Shown piece by piece: positions 7,682-18,623 of a DNA stretch of 48,245 nt (position 1 is its first letter; each line of letters opens with the position of its first letter). This DNA is from Bacteroides sp. (GTDB lineage Bacteria; Bacteroidota; Bacteroidia; Bacteroidales; Bacteroidaceae): assembly GCA_019412865.1 (NCBI GenBank), contig DXOJ01000837.1, positions 1-48,245 of the forward strand, given 5' to 3'. A model generated the notes under the pieces. The model saw only the letters and a list, made by a program, of their open reading frames with translations, was not told the DNA's origin and did no database searches. Made by a program: the position numbers and the translations under genes.

Positions 7682-9889
7682 TCATTTGGCAAAAACTCCG
7701 CAACGACCGTTCCAGTCGTAATTCTTTCCTTCGACGGACAAGTGATGTTTATTCTCTTTGCTGTCTTCTGCGTTGGCCAGACAGAGTGTTACGGAATGTC
7801 CACCTTTATATATAGCTTTGATAACGGTGTATTCGGCCGTATCCATCACCACTTTCACTTCCTCGCAGGAGGATGTCAGATTGTTGGAAGTCTCCATCAC
7901 TACGTCATAATCTCCATGCGTTTCGATGGAAGTAGCAAACGTGTGATTCTTCTGTTCTTTTTCTCTGATTAGAAACGCTGTCTCGTTTCGCAAATTGAAA
8001 TCCGGATCATTGGCTCCCAGGCGAAGCATCTTTAGCTCTGTCTGGGGAGTGGTGGCCGCACTAATGGTATAGAGGCGGTTGTCCTTGACAAAAGTGAAAC
8101 TGGAGGTGTTCGTTTTCTCATTCTGTCCCCAGGCTTCCAGCCACAGATGCTGATAACCGTTCTTTGTTCCGAGAGTTTGCAATCCGTTGCTTGCTTTGGT
8201 ATATGGGAAATTCAAAGAAACGAAGTGCCCGTTATACCATAGCGGATAGTCGTATTGGTGTTCCTTGTCGGAGTTGGCCTGCAACACGTCCAGTATCAGC
8301 GGGAATTGCAGGAAAGGAGTAGTCACATACACCAATGTACGTTTCATTTCCACTCCGGAATATGCATTGGTTTCTTTGGCTACCATCACTTGGAAATGAT
8401 CTCCGTTGAAATCACTGTAAATGATGTCCGAATGATAACGGGAAGACACTTTTATATCGCCGCCGAAATTGGACGTTTCATCGACCACCAGTGTGTTGTG
8501 TGCAATGGTCTGTTTGGCAAACGATTCGTTCTCACGTGTGTAATGTCCCTTATTCTTGGCTTCGATATTGAGAAAACGGGAAGCTCCGTAATCTGTCAGA
8601 ATCTCGTTTCCATTATCGTAATAGGCCATTGTGAGTTTATCGTAATGTCCGTGGCTAAGGCCATGAGAAGTGGCTTTCAGGGTCAGGGCACTATTCAGTT
8701 TAGGGTCTGTCGAGCGAATCACGGCAATGCCTCCCTCGTCTCCTTTGCGTCCGTCGCGGAACACACTGCTGCGATATACGATTGGAGCAGCTTCGCCACG
8801 GGCAATATCACGGGCTACCCGGAAACCACCGATTGTAGGCAGATAAGTATGCTGGTATTCGTTCGCTACGAAGAGCAATGATTTATCCGACGGATGGACA
8901 TTGTATAGAATATCTGCAGCGTAAACCAGTTCCTGTGCAGAAAGTCCTTTCAGCAGGGCATCGTTGATGTGGAAGAATTCTCCCTCATAAGATAGCTGTA
9001 TTAACGTGGAAAGTGCTTTTGAGAGTATGCTGTCGCGATAGCTGAAGATTTTCAGCTCCGGCAGTTTGTTTTCAATGCATTGGGCGAAGATGACGAAAGG
9101 CCAGATGGCATAACGTTGATAGTAGGCCCCCTCTGTGAAATAGCCATCGGGAGAGAATAGATAATCCATTTGACGGATGAATCCTCCGTGTTTGCCTGTT
9201 TCGTCGGAGCCATAAAGGGCTTTCTTCACGTAATCTTCACGATTCATGGCGAAACCAATCATACCTACGGCAGCCGTAGCCCAAGTGGCATGATTATGCA
9301 TCTTGTTGAAAGTCTTATTGTTTGCATGGTTATCGCCCATACCATCCATGATGAAGTCCGCCATTGGGGCAAACAGATTCTTTTCGATGGTGGTGCGCTG
9401 CTTGGCCGAGAGTGTATGATAGATGCAATCGTATGCTACTGCTGTATGTACCAGCCATACACTTTCATTCAGCGTCTGCCAGAACAGGCGTCCGGGAACA
9501 GGGGAAAGTGATACGGGATGGAAACTCAGTGTAGGATAGAGCTTTGCATAGGCTTCCAGCATATCTGCTACGTAATGGGCGTATTTCTTGTCACCGGTCA
9601 GCTGATAGGCAACTCCGCAATGAAACATGGCATAATAGTTCGACTTATGCTGTTCGTGTACCACCCCGCCACCGCCATCTGTCGGAACGGGAACGGAGAT
9701 AGGAGAATTCAACGCTGCGTCGGCTGCGCTCAATACTTCCGAGAGCGTTTTATCGAATGCAGGCACGGTTCCCTTTCCTTCCCTCATCTCGTTCACTTCT
9801 TCCTGTGTGAAAAGAAGAGACGGATGTTGGGCAAACGAAAGGAGACATCCTCCCAAGACCATGAATATACAAATAATAAGTTTTCTCAT
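7682..9889 (-). CDS. PL17 exolytic oligoalginate lyase
   Basis: A 735-residue periplasmic enzyme with a signal peptide (to about SFA, 18-20). It has an N-terminal alpha/alpha toroid (about 25-370) and a C-terminal heparinase II/III-like beta-sandwich (from about 385). The active-site motifs of family PL17 are visible: MHNHATWATA with Asn199-His200, EGAYYQRYA with Tyr257 as the likely catalytic acid, and SHGLSHGHYDKL in the C-terminal domain. PL17 enzymes release unsaturated uronate monomers from alginate oligosaccharides, usually with mannuronate preference. Length and domain order match known family members. It lies 36 nt after the PL6 gene and 26 nt before kdgF, linking oligosaccharide production to monomer metabolism. 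Confidence 0.93.
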   Translation of the reverse strand: MRKLIICIFMVLGGCLLSFAQHPSLLFTQEEVNEMREGKGTVPAFDKTLSEVLSAADAALNSPISVPVPTDGGGGVVHEQHKSNYYAMFHCGVAYQLTGDKKYAHYVADMLEAYAKLYPTLSFHPVSLSPVPGRLFWQTLNESVWLVHTAVAYDCIYHTLSAKQRTTIEKNLFAPMADFIMDGMGDNHANNKTFNKMHNHATWATAAVGMIGFAMNREDYVKKALYGSDETGKHGGFIRQMDYLFSPDGYFTEGAYYQRYAIWPFVIFAQCIENKLPELKIFSYRDSILSKALSTLIQLSYEGEFFHINDALLKGLSAQELVYAADILYNVHPSDKSLLFVANEYQHTYLPTIGGFRVARDIARGEAAPIVYRSSVFRDGRKGDEGGIAVIRSTDPKLNSALTLKATSHGLSHGHYDKLTMAYYDNGNEILTDYGASRFLNIEAKNKGHYTRENESFAKQTIAHNTLVVDETSNFGGDIKVSSRYHSDIIYSDFNGDHFQVMVAKETNAYSGVEMKRTLVYVTTPFLQFPLILDVLQANSDKEHQYDYPLWYNGHFVSLNFPYTKASNGLQTLGTKNGYQHLWLEAWGQNEKTNTSSFTFVKDNRLYTISAATTPQTELKMLRLGANDPDFNLRNETAFLIREKEQKNHTFATSIETHGDYDVVMETSNNLTSSCEEVKVVMDTAEYTVIKAIYKGGHSVTLCLANAEDSKENKHHLSVEGKNYDWNGRCGVFAK

Positions 9890-9925
9890 CTAATCATTAT
9901 TTTCTTGTTCCACTTACGGTTACGG

Positions 9926-12202
9926 TTATTGCGGAAGCGAATTCTTTTTCAAGCCAATAGAGAGTTTTTCCAATTCGCTGCCCGGCACTGGAGTATAATT
10001 GTATGCGTCGGCATTGATATATGCGGGACGGATATTATACATTTTTCCTTGTATAGCTTGGGAAGTGGTAGTTACCATTCTGCCGGAGTTCCACAGGTTA
10101 CAGTTGGCTATGCGAACTTTCTCCCAGGTGGCCTCATCCAAACGGATGGTTGCTCCTCCGCGTCCGCTGTTGTCAAAATTACAATTCTCTACTGTCAGTA
10201 CTTGTGGACCAATCAGGCGCATCACGCTTCCACGCTCTTTGTTACAACAGTCTGCGAAATTACAATGTCTGATAGTGATATAAGGGCCAGCCGTACTTTC
10301 ATCACTTCCTCCACGATAAATATTAATAGGTAAACCCAGCAAACGATAGAAAGAACAGTTTTCAATCAGCATATCATCCGCATTGTAACGACCGATATCG
10401 TCTTTCTCGGCGGCATAGTTGATGGCATCTCCGGATAAGTCGCGGAAAAAGCAGTTTTTGATTGTCACACTCTTGGCGAAAGTGGCTTTCGTTCCTTTGA
10501 TGGCAAAGAAGCCGCCCTCTCCGAAGTTCTGAAATTCGCAACCGTCTACTGTCAGTGTATAAGGTTGTATCATATCGATGGCTGTAGAAATTCCCGCCTT
10601 AGCCAAGGCTTTACCGGGTTCCAGCACTCCGTCAAATGCGATATTCTCAATAATCAGTTCACCACCGTCGGCGATGGTTACCATGTTATCCGGTTTCTCT
10701 CCGTTGAAACGAACCAACGGTTTATTGGCTGCGTTGGCAGCGCGAATTGTCAGCGGTTTATCGATGAACATGGCGCTTTGGATAGGATAGGTACCCTTAG
10801 CCAGAACAATAATCCCACCCGGTTCTGCTGAACGAATGATTTCAGAAAGATCAGTTCCCGGAGCTGCGTTGTATTCCTTATGAGTCTTTGCAGATGGTTG
10901 CGCTACCCGGTTTTCAAACCAGGAAGCACCTTTATCCTTACGTATTGCGGCCTGATCCGGCAACTGGGGAGCCTTTAGTTTCTCCGTAGTAAATCCCGGA
11001 GCCGAATAGTTCTTTGCCAGTTGCACTTTATTGCCTTTGAACTGAATACCTGATACATCATCAACGGCTATATAAGGTTGAGACAGTTCCTTATTTATTA
11101 TGATATTATCCGTAAAGCTCACATTGTCCGGTGCAAGGGTACGTTCCATGTCTTTGCCTGTGCCGAATTCGATATTTGTACAGTCTACGAAAGTATTACG
11201 GTACATCTTCACGTCAACTACCTGGCAATAACGGTTAGGCAATGAATTAGGCACGGCATCCATCACTCCCAAAGCAGAGAAGAAACGGGTTCCTGCCAGA
11301 CCGACCAAGGTATTGTCATAAATCTGATGTCCGGCATTGACCACGCGAATACCGCCTGTGTTACGGAGCCCGTTGCCAATAAACAGGTTATTATTAACCG
11401 TGTTACGGTCACCGTGTCGCAGTGCTACTACTCCCTCGCATTCTAGCAAGATATTGTTCCGAATCACATTATCGCTGGATTTTATAGAGATTACTTCCAC
11501 TTCGCCGGAACAGCGTTCGAACAGGTTATTTTCAATTATTGTGTTCGAGGAACTGTATGCCTGTTGGGAAGTTCCCACACGCATGGTTTCCGCACCGTTC
11601 GAACCGTACACCGGCCTCTCTCCGAAATAATTATGGTCTATCTGATGATGATTTTCCAGACAACGTTCATCGTTGAGGATGACAATCAAGGTCACCCCCA
11701 AATTAAGTTTTCCTGTCAATGAGCAATGATCTACACGGTTATGACGACCATAAAGCAAGATATAGCTGTAAGCCTGGTCCCGACGGGACGGATTGAATCC
11801 GTCTATCACACAATTTGTCAGGCGACAGTGATTGGCCAGTTCCTGTCCGTTGCGGAATTCTATCACAGAACCTTTGGGAGCGTATCCATCTGTAAAATGT
11901 AATCCACCGACAGACATCCACTCTCCTGCTATCCGCAAAGTAGAGCCTCCCTCAATTTTTACTTTTCCAGGATTCAAGGCTTCTATCTTGATAGGAGCTT
12001 TCTCGGTTCCCTTACCTGTCCACTTCAACTGCATGTCTTTATACTGACCGTCTTTGATATAAATCTGGTCACCCGGTTGTGCAGTCTTCAAGCAGGAAGC
12101 TACTTCGGGAAGTGTCACATCATATCTCTTTGCAAAAGAGGTGAAGGGAAGCCCGATAAGTAAGGAGGCTATAATCGCTTTATGTATCTTTCGTGTCATC
12201 AT
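9926..12202 (-). CDS. PL6 alginate lyase, two beta-helix domains
   Basis: A 758-residue secreted enzyme (signal peptide to about SFA, 22-24) built from two right-handed beta-helix domains, the full-length PL6 architecture. The calcium and catalytic residues match the PL6 pattern: Asn202 (NGAE), Glu234 and Glu236, Lys241 as base and Arg262 as acid. The intervals (32, 2, 5 and 21 residues) are the same as those I recall for the structurally solved PL6 enzyme AlyGC. PL6 lyases depolymerise alginate, often polyguluronate or mixed regions. There is no lipobox, so a periplasmic location is likely. It is 3 nt after the TIG lipoprotein gene and precedes PL17. Whether it acts endo or exo cannot be decided from the sequence. 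Confidence 0.94.
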   Translation of the reverse strand: MMTRKIHKAIIASLLIGLPFTSFAKRYDVTLPEVASCLKTAQPGDQIYIKDGQYKDMQLKWTGKGTEKAPIKIEALNPGKVKIEGGSTLRIAGEWMSVGGLHFTDGYAPKGSVIEFRNGQELANHCRLTNCVIDGFNPSRRDQAYSYILLYGRHNRVDHCSLTGKLNLGVTLIVILNDERCLENHHQIDHNYFGERPVYGSNGAETMRVGTSQQAYSSSNTIIENNLFERCSGEVEVISIKSSDNVIRNNILLECEGVVALRHGDRNTVNNNLFIGNGLRNTGGIRVVNAGHQIYDNTLVGLAGTRFFSALGVMDAVPNSLPNRYCQVVDVKMYRNTFVDCTNIEFGTGKDMERTLAPDNVSFTDNIIINKELSQPYIAVDDVSGIQFKGNKVQLAKNYSAPGFTTEKLKAPQLPDQAAIRKDKGASWFENRVAQPSAKTHKEYNAAPGTDLSEIIRSAEPGGIIVLAKGTYPIQSAMFIDKPLTIRAANAANKPLVRFNGEKPDNMVTIADGGELIIENIAFDGVLEPGKALAKAGISTAIDMIQPYTLTVDGCEFQNFGEGGFFAIKGTKATFAKSVTIKNCFFRDLSGDAINYAAEKDDIGRYNADDMLIENCSFYRLLGLPINIYRGGSDESTAGPYITIRHCNFADCCNKERGSVMRLIGPQVLTVENCNFDNSGRGGATIRLDEATWEKVRIANCNLWNSGRMVTTTSQAIQGKMYNIRPAYINADAYNYTPVPGSELEKLSIGLKKNSLPQ

Positions 12203-12205
12203 TGG

Positions 12206-13903
12206 TTATTGAACTTTTAAGTAATCGTAGTCTTTCTTCTGCCAGTACATATCAAATTCAATGGAACTGGATGAAGGAGCATTGGTGTTATTGTACATTT
12301 TAAAGTCAATCGTCTTTATATGCAGTAGTCCAATACGTTTCACGTTATCAGCGACATTAGACGTCGAACCATTTACATTATAATATAATATAAGCAAGAC
12401 GGCACCTACATTCACTTTTTGCTCTTTTCCCACTTCAAAAATACCAGGTGCCCATACATCTGTGTTTATTGATGTTTTCATGCTCGAAATGCTAAATCCA
12501 CGACAAGTTTTAGCTTCAACATCTATCGGGAAGGTAGTTTCATCAATATTATCCAACGTACCGTTTTTCACTTCATCTATCAATGCTTTATAACCAGACT
12601 TAGTTGGGTCTAAGTATAAGAAAGTCAATACCGGAGTACCATAACAGTTTCCATTGATTCCTGGCACCCTATTCTCATCTGCCGAATTATTTATCATATA
12701 AAAATTCTTCAACTGTCCATTAGAACCCGCGGGGCTATTGATTTGCAATGTTCCTGCATTAACACCCGAGAAGAAGAAATAAGGATTCACAGAATTATAT
12801 TCACTTTCAGAGACAGCCGGTTTATTATTTGCAGAACAAGTTGCAGCCTTGTATTGGTAAGATATTGGATCTACTTTTGTTCTCCAATCCGCATTTGCAT
12901 ACACCAATCCAGTTTCCGGAGAGAAGAATGAAGATAATTCTTCTACGTCACGGCCTTGTGCATATACTTTCTTGTTCTCCCAGAAATAAACGAAAGGCAC
13001 TTTGACTACAAATGCATCTGTCAGAGTATGCACCTCACGTCCGTCAAAATAAGAAATCTTCAATGCCATCGTATTATCTCCATCCACATAGTTTTCCGAC
13101 GAAGGTACGGCAAATTTCAGTTCATTCTCTGTTTGAAGAGCAATATTACATTCAATGGTTCCCAATATTACTTTATCAATCTTATTCAAATAAGTACCAT
13201 TCAGAACGACTATATCTCCTATGTTTGCAGGTTCAAAAGAAGAAGTAGTAACATTCGGTTCATAACGTGCCACGGTCATCTGCGGTGCAGATTCAATCGG
13301 AGTTTCCACCTGTGACGTACCATTGAAATATCTGAATGTAATAGCAGCTTTATCACTTTCTACATAAGGAATCTTCACTAAGATTTCATCCTCATTCTGC
13401 GAAAGTATGCTAGCCTCGTTTCCAGTAGTATGTCCTTCAGCTGTAAAAAGCACAGCACTGATTACGTTCATATGGGAACCTGAAATCAACAGTTTATTAC
13501 CCATCTCTACCTCGGTAGGCATTCCCGTTGAGGAAATAGTGGGAGCCGGATATTCAATGGTAAAATTGCCTTCTGAAACTCCTTCGCCAACTGAATTACT
13601 TAATACAATTTTTCCGCTCTTTGCATTACCGGTCACTTTGAGTGATAAACGCTCATTGGACACTTTTTGAAGTATCGTGACTTTTTCTCCTCCAATTGTC
13701 GCACTGACCACATCGTCCAGATACTCTCCGGTAACTACGATTTCACTTCCGATGCTTCCACTCTCCGGTGAGAAAGATACGATTTGTGGCGCACTGACCA
13801 CAACGTCTTTCATGGATATAGAATCACAACTGGTCCAAAAGATAACACATGCAAATAAGGATGCAAGGCTCCATTTTCTATATTGTTTCATATTCGTATT
13901 CAT
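12206..13903 (-). CDS. TIG/IPT-domain surface glycan-binding lipoprotein (SusE/F position)
   Basis: A 565-residue lipoprotein (WTSC lipobox, Cys26). It has three immunoglobulin-like IPT/TIG domains at about 38-117, 120-212 and 215-306 (repeated SPESGSIGSEIVVTG-like starts), then a unique C-terminal domain of about 255 residues that probably binds glycan. The gene follows SusD by 9 nt, the position occupied by surface glycan-binding proteins in Sus-like loci. The expected role is to hold alginate at the cell surface and pass it to the SusC/SusD complex. No enzymatic motif is seen. Assignment rests on lipobox, domain architecture and position; the binding specificity is inferred from the operon. 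Confidence 0.85.
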   Translation of the reverse strand: MNTNMKQYRKWSLASLFACVIFWTSCDSISMKDVVVSAPQIVSFSPESGSIGSEIVVTGEYLDDVVSATIGGEKVTILQKVSNERLSLKVTGNAKSGKIVLSNSVGEGVSEGNFTIEYPAPTISSTGMPTEVEMGNKLLISGSHMNVISAVLFTAEGHTTGNEASILSQNEDEILVKIPYVESDKAAITFRYFNGTSQVETPIESAPQMTVARYEPNVTTSSFEPANIGDIVVLNGTYLNKIDKVILGTIECNIALQTENELKFAVPSSENYVDGDNTMALKISYFDGREVHTLTDAFVVKVPFVYFWENKKVYAQGRDVEELSSFFSPETGLVYANADWRTKVDPISYQYKAATCSANNKPAVSESEYNSVNPYFFFSGVNAGTLQINSPAGSNGQLKNFYMINNSADENRVPGINGNCYGTPVLTFLYLDPTKSGYKALIDEVKNGTLDNIDETTFPIDVEAKTCRGFSISSMKTSINTDVWAPGIFEVGKEQKVNVGAVLLILYYNVNGSTSNVADNVKRIGLLHIKTIDFKMYNNTNAPSSSSIEFDMYWQKKDYDYLKVQ

Positions 13904-13912
13904 TTTAAGAGA

Positions 13913-15430
13913 TTAATAACCCGTATTCTGTGCAATATCCGGATTGATGTTGATTACACTTACCGGAATCGGGAGGAATGTCTGCCAATCAGCAATATCA
14001 TTCACGACATAGGTATATTCCGAATAGAAAGTCTCACTTTTGAAATAATTATTCACTGTTTGAGCAGCCGTACCCCACCGGAGCATATCGAACCAACGCT
14101 GGTTTTCAAAAGCAAGTTCCAGTCTTCGTTCATTACGTACGGCTTCTCTGAAGTCGTAACGGTTAGAAAGATCGGCCAACGTATAAGTTGAAACACCGGC
14201 ACGTTCGCAAATCATATTCAGATATTTCAAGTTATCAGCAGACGGACCCGATATTTCATTCGTCAGTTCTGCGTACAACAATGCGATATCGCCTACACGG
14301 ATAATCGGCCAGTCACTCTCACCATCATACTGCGTAGACACAGGATTTGTGTACTTCTTGCAATAACGGCAGTTACCCGTAGTCACCCATTCTTGAGTAG
14401 TCGAGTTAAAGTACTTCTGGGCAATATTTACATCCAGGCGTTTGTCTGTTGCGCCTCTCATTGTATAGGCAGTAATGATATTATCACTTGGAGTATTATA
14501 GCCGGAAGAAGTTCCTATAATCACATTTGCACCATTATTGACCGGAGCAAACATATTACCGAATGGAGAACCGAGTCCTACATTACCCGAAAGATAACGG
14601 GCTGCAAAAATGATTTCCTTGTTCATCTCATTTGTGATGTCGAATATCTTATTATATGCTACCAGATCAGCACCTGTCTGCGGATTACCTACGGCAGCAC
14701 TTTCAAGTACCTCCTTGCATAACTGTGCGGCGCGGGCATACTTGGCGTCTCCCGATTTATAATGAGTCGCATACACTTTTGCCAACAATGCTTTAGCAGC
14801 ATTTCTGTCCGCACGCCCCATATCTGCATCCGCCATTCGTTCAGGTAACATTCCATTTTCAAGAATCCGTTCCAGATCACCCTCAATCAGTGCATAAACC
14901 TCTTCTACCGTAGAACGCTGCATATCACGGGCTACATCTGACGGAACCTTGGAAGTAACTATAAACACAGGACCCCATAAACGAACAAGATTAAAATATT
15001 CTAAAGAACGGAGAAACAAAACCTCTCCCTCATATTGATTCCGGGTAGTTTCATCTTCTACCACATCAAGATATGAAATCGCATTATTGACACGGGCAAT
15101 CGTTGCATAACAAGAATTCCAATACTCTTCCACCCATTGGTGCTCTGCCACGATAGTTCCCTGGTCAAGCTGTTCAACCAATTTCGTAGTGCTGGCGGAA
15201 GAACCAGTAGCATACATACGTCCATTATCCGAACGTAATTCAGTCATTGCCCATTCATAATACATCACGTCATGAAGAGAATTATAGCAACCAAGTACCA
15301 GATTATTCACTGAAGAAGCATTTTTCACATATTCATCCGCAGCAACTTCCGAATAGGGATACTTGTCCAAATCACAAGATACAAACAGTAATGTTACTAA
15401 CAGTAATCCTATATAATTTACCTTTTTCAT
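13913..15430 (-). CDS. SusD/RagB family outer-membrane lipoprotein (alginate locus)
   Basis: A 505-residue SusD homologue with lipobox FVSC (Cys19) and the TPR-rich alpha-helical body of the family. Recognisable signatures are EYWNSCYATIARVNNAI, GEVLFLRSLEYFNLVRLWG and the C-terminal ERRLELAFENQRWFDMLRWG segment. SusD proteins cap the SusC transporter at the cell surface and deliver oligosaccharides to it. The gene starts 13 nt after the susC stop and is 9 nt before the TIG lipoprotein gene. Its ligand is presumably alginate oligosaccharide, inferred from the operon. Confidence 0.95.
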   Translation of the reverse strand: MKKVNYIGLLLVTLLFVSCDLDKYPYSEVAADEYVKNASSVNNLVLGCYNSLHDVMYYEWAMTELRSDNGRMYATGSSASTTKLVEQLDQGTIVAEHQWVEEYWNSCYATIARVNNAISYLDVVEDETTRNQYEGEVLFLRSLEYFNLVRLWGPVFIVTSKVPSDVARDMQRSTVEEVYALIEGDLERILENGMLPERMADADMGRADRNAAKALLAKVYATHYKSGDAKYARAAQLCKEVLESAAVGNPQTGADLVAYNKIFDITNEMNKEIIFAARYLSGNVGLGSPFGNMFAPVNNGANVIIGTSSGYNTPSDNIITAYTMRGATDKRLDVNIAQKYFNSTTQEWVTTGNCRYCKKYTNPVSTQYDGESDWPIIRVGDIALLYAELTNEISGPSADNLKYLNMICERAGVSTYTLADLSNRYDFREAVRNERRLELAFENQRWFDMLRWGTAAQTVNNYFKSETFYSEYTYVVNDIADWQTFLPIPVSVININPDIAQNTGY

Positions 15431-15443
15431 CGTTCACTTTCCA

Positions 15444-18400
15444 TTAAAAGTTAATATCAAAACCTGCGGAGATAGTACTGGTCAATGGGAATCCACCGCG
15501 CTGATATCCCGAAATCATAGAGCTTGAGTATTGAGAAGAAGTCAGGCGGGATTCCGGATTGATACCCTTATAACTGCTTCCCCAAATGTAGAGCAAGTTA
15601 CTACCGGACACATAGAAACGTACACCCGACAGTTTCAACTTACGCGCAGCCGTACTTGGCAATGTATATCCCAATGTGAAGTTTCTCAAACATGCATAAG
15701 AAGCATCCTGCAAAGGATAATCAGTCAAACAGATATCATATCCCAACTTCAGATAAGGCACTTTTCCGTTACCCGGATTTTCTGCACTTACCCAACGATC
15801 CTTGGTGTAAGCTTTGTTCCATTTCACTGTCTCATTGTAATAAACGTCACCATTGTAAACGTCAATTCCCTGTACTCCCTGAATCAGGAACGAAATATCA
15901 AAATTCTTAATCTGGAATGTGTTCGTGATTCCCCATGTAAAATCCGGATACGGATTACCCAAAGGAACACGGTCTTCAGGAGTCAACGAACCGTCATTGT
16001 TGGTATCTACGATACGCAATCCACCCGGTACGTCATTCGAGAAGTGAGGATTCGCATTGATTTCCTCCACACTATTCCATACACCATTCGTTTTATATCC
16101 ATAAAATTGAATCAACGGTGAGCCAACTTTAGCAATGTAACACTCGCTTCTTTCCCCCTGATTGATAACCTGTTGTTCACCTCCCAGCTCCAGCAATTTA
16201 TTGCGCGACAAGGAGAAATTTATATTTGTATCCCATGAAAACTTACGATTCTTGATATTGTGCGTATCGATCTGTATTTCCACACCCGAATTACGTACCT
16301 TTCCAATATTATTCCAATAATAACTATATCCGGTGAATGACTGTGTAGGCTGCTCAAACAACAGAGCACGAGTCACAGAGTAATAAGCATCTATCGAGAG
16401 ATTAATCCGGTTCTTGAAGAATCCCAGATCCAGACCATAGTTGAATTCATCTGTCTTCTCCCATGTAATGTGAGGATTAGCAAGCGAAGAAGATATATTT
16501 GCCGAACCATTAACCAGTTGTCCATTACCAGTACCTGTCACATAGTTCGCACTGTTCAATACTTCAAGAGCTGCATCATAACTGATACGGTTATTTCCCG
16601 TCACACCGTAAGAAGCACGGAGTTTCAAATTAGAAATAACTTCGATATTCTTCATAAACTTCTCCTCATTCACACGCCAGCCCAACGATACAGAAGGGAA
16701 CCAGGCATTGCGATTTCCTTTCGAGAACAAGGAAGAACGGTCCAGACGTAAAGAAGTAGACAAGAGATAACGACCCAAATAACTGTAATTGATACGTCCC
16801 AAATAAGACTCTAATACCACATCCGGATAACGGAAAGTTCCCGTACCATCAGTATTCCCATTCCCTTTACTTGCCAATGAATAAACAGTTGCCGCATTCA
16901 GCGTATGAACATCATCAGTAGCAAATCCTGTTGCAGTCATGGCTACTCGCTGGTTGCGAGTGGACTCCACAGTATAACCCAACAAAGCATCAATGCTATG
17001 AGCATTATTTCTTCCGAAATCAATGTGATAATTCAATGTATTCTCGCTCAACAAATCTACATAGAGTGTGCTAAAATAAGTAGCTCTGCTCTCTTCTTTA
17101 TCTTTTGTCGCGTCTTTATTACCATAATAGTAAGACGGGCTAAAACGGACATTCAAACCATTGGACGTCTTGAATTGCAACCCTTTACAAAGATCAATAG
17201 TCAGATACATACTTGCCAAACCCTGCATGGACTCACTCCAACGAGAAGTATTAGCCATCACACTACGGGGATTATTATTGGCTGACGAGAAAGGAGATGA
17301 TTTCTCCAGCGTCGGATTTCCCTCCGCATCCGGTGTACCGGTAGGAGTCATGATATTATTGAAATGACTACCTCTTGCAAAACCTGAATACCCTGTCATT
17401 TCAGTACTCCAATCATTATGATAAACAGGAAGAAAAGACGGAGTACGATAGAAATCTATAAAATTATTTTTCGGACGTTCTGTTTTGGTATAAGTCCCGG
17501 ATAAGTTGACCCCTACACTAACAATATTCGAGAGTTTGGCATCCAATTTCGTACGGAAATTCAATTTATCCAATGAGTTCTGCAACATCACACCCTCATC
17601 TTTGGTATAGGCAGCCGAAATAAAGTACTTCGTTTCTTTACGTCCACCGGAAACGCTCATCTGCACATTGGTAATACCTGCCATATCGCGCAATCCCTCT
17701 TTCTGCCAGTCGGTAGTCCCCATCTGACTTTCCAGATAAGCAGCGCCACGAGCTGCCGCCGGTACAGACGGACCTCCCATTTCTGCTTCCTGCGTCAACA
17801 GATTCAACCACTCGGAAGAAGTCATCATATCGTGCAACTGATAAGCATACTTAAATCCCTGATAGAACTTGAACGAATATTTCGGTTTATCGGGAGTACC
17901 GCTTTTGGTGGTTACCATGATAACACCATTTGCCGCACGTGACCCATAAATAGCGGCAGAAGCCGCATCTTTCAATATTTCAATAGACTTCACATCTGCC
18001 GCATTGATAGATGAAAGTCCACCGGCTACCGGAAAACCATCAATAATCACCAACGGCTCACTTTCAGCCGAGATGGAACCTGTTCCACGGACACGGATAG
18101 ACGGTGTTACACCGACTTCAGACGTTTCATTAGAAACGGTAAGTCCGCTCATAGAACCTTGCAAAGCAGTAGTCATATCACTCACAGGAGCATTAATCAG
18201 TTTCTCACCTTCCAATTTAGAAATCGAACCCGTTAAATGAGACTTAGCCTGTGTACCGTAACCGATTACCACCACATCATCCAGCATCTTCGAATCTTCT
18301 TCCAACGTCACATTGACAACGGTGCGTTTGCCTACCGCCTCTGCCTTATCAACGTAACCGATATACGAATAAACCAAAATGGTCTTTGAGTTAGGAACTT

Positions 18401-18599
18401 TAATGGAGTATTTACCTTCAGCGTCTGTCACAGTACCTGTAGGAACAGCAGCATCTTTAATTGTCACTGAAGCCCCGATTAACGGACCTTGTTCATCTAT
18501 CACCTTACCAGTAACTACATGCTGGGAGTAAACGTTCAATGCTCCAACTAACAACAAGAGCACCAATACGACTTTTTTAAAATGCAGAAGTTTGTTCAT
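15444..18599 (-). CDS. SusC/RagA TonB-dependent transporter (alginate locus)
   Basis: A 1051-residue outer-membrane beta-barrel with a signal peptide (to about YSQ, 26). It has an N-terminal carboxypeptidase-regulatory-like domain (about 28-110), a VVIGYGTQAK segment leading into the plug, the conserved DAASAAIYGSRAANGVIMVTTK plug motif, and a barrel ending in a terminal Phe. Together with SusD it imports alginate oligosaccharides using TonB energy. It is the first gene of the operon; the start at 18599 is about 25 nt downstream of a clear -7 box, whose -33 box lies inside a GntR-type operator. Confidence 0.95.
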   Translation of the reverse strand: MNKLLHFKKVVLVLLLLVGALNVYSQHVVTGKVIDEQGPLIGASVTIKDAAVPTGTVTDAEGKYSIKVPNSKTILVYSYIGYVDKAEAVGKRTVVNVTLEEDSKMLDDVVVIGYGTQAKSHLTGSISKLEGEKLINAPVSDMTTALQGSMSGLTVSNETSEVGVTPSIRVRGTGSISAESEPLVIIDGFPVAGGLSSINAADVKSIEILKDAASAAIYGSRAANGVIMVTTKSGTPDKPKYSFKFYQGFKYAYQLHDMMTSSEWLNLLTQEAEMGGPSVPAAARGAAYLESQMGTTDWQKEGLRDMAGITNVQMSVSGGRKETKYFISAAYTKDEGVMLQNSLDKLNFRTKLDAKLSNIVSVGVNLSGTYTKTERPKNNFIDFYRTPSFLPVYHNDWSTEMTGYSGFARGSHFNNIMTPTGTPDAEGNPTLEKSSPFSSANNNPRSVMANTSRWSESMQGLASMYLTIDLCKGLQFKTSNGLNVRFSPSYYYGNKDATKDKEESRATYFSTLYVDLLSENTLNYHIDFGRNNAHSIDALLGYTVESTRNQRVAMTATGFATDDVHTLNAATVYSLASKGNGNTDGTGTFRYPDVVLESYLGRINYSYLGRYLLSTSLRLDRSSLFSKGNRNAWFPSVSLGWRVNEEKFMKNIEVISNLKLRASYGVTGNNRISYDAALEVLNSANYVTGTGNGQLVNGSANISSSLANPHITWEKTDEFNYGLDLGFFKNRINLSIDAYYSVTRALLFEQPTQSFTGYSYYWNNIGKVRNSGVEIQIDTHNIKNRKFSWDTNINFSLSRNKLLELGGEQQVINQGERSECYIAKVGSPLIQFYGYKTNGVWNSVEEINANPHFSNDVPGGLRIVDTNNDGSLTPEDRVPLGNPYPDFTWGITNTFQIKNFDISFLIQGVQGIDVYNGDVYYNETVKWNKAYTKDRWVSAENPGNGKVPYLKLGYDICLTDYPLQDASYACLRNFTLGYTLPSTAARKLKLSGVRFYVSGSNLLYIWGSSYKGINPESRLTSSQYSSSMISGYQRGGFPLTSTISAGFDINF

Positions 18600-18623
18600 A
18601 GATTAGCGTTTTAATTTCTGTGA

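Noticed and set aside
8255..8881. 208-codon plus-strand open frame opposite the PL17 gene
   Set aside because: It is antisense to the conserved PL17 active-site domain and has no independent support.
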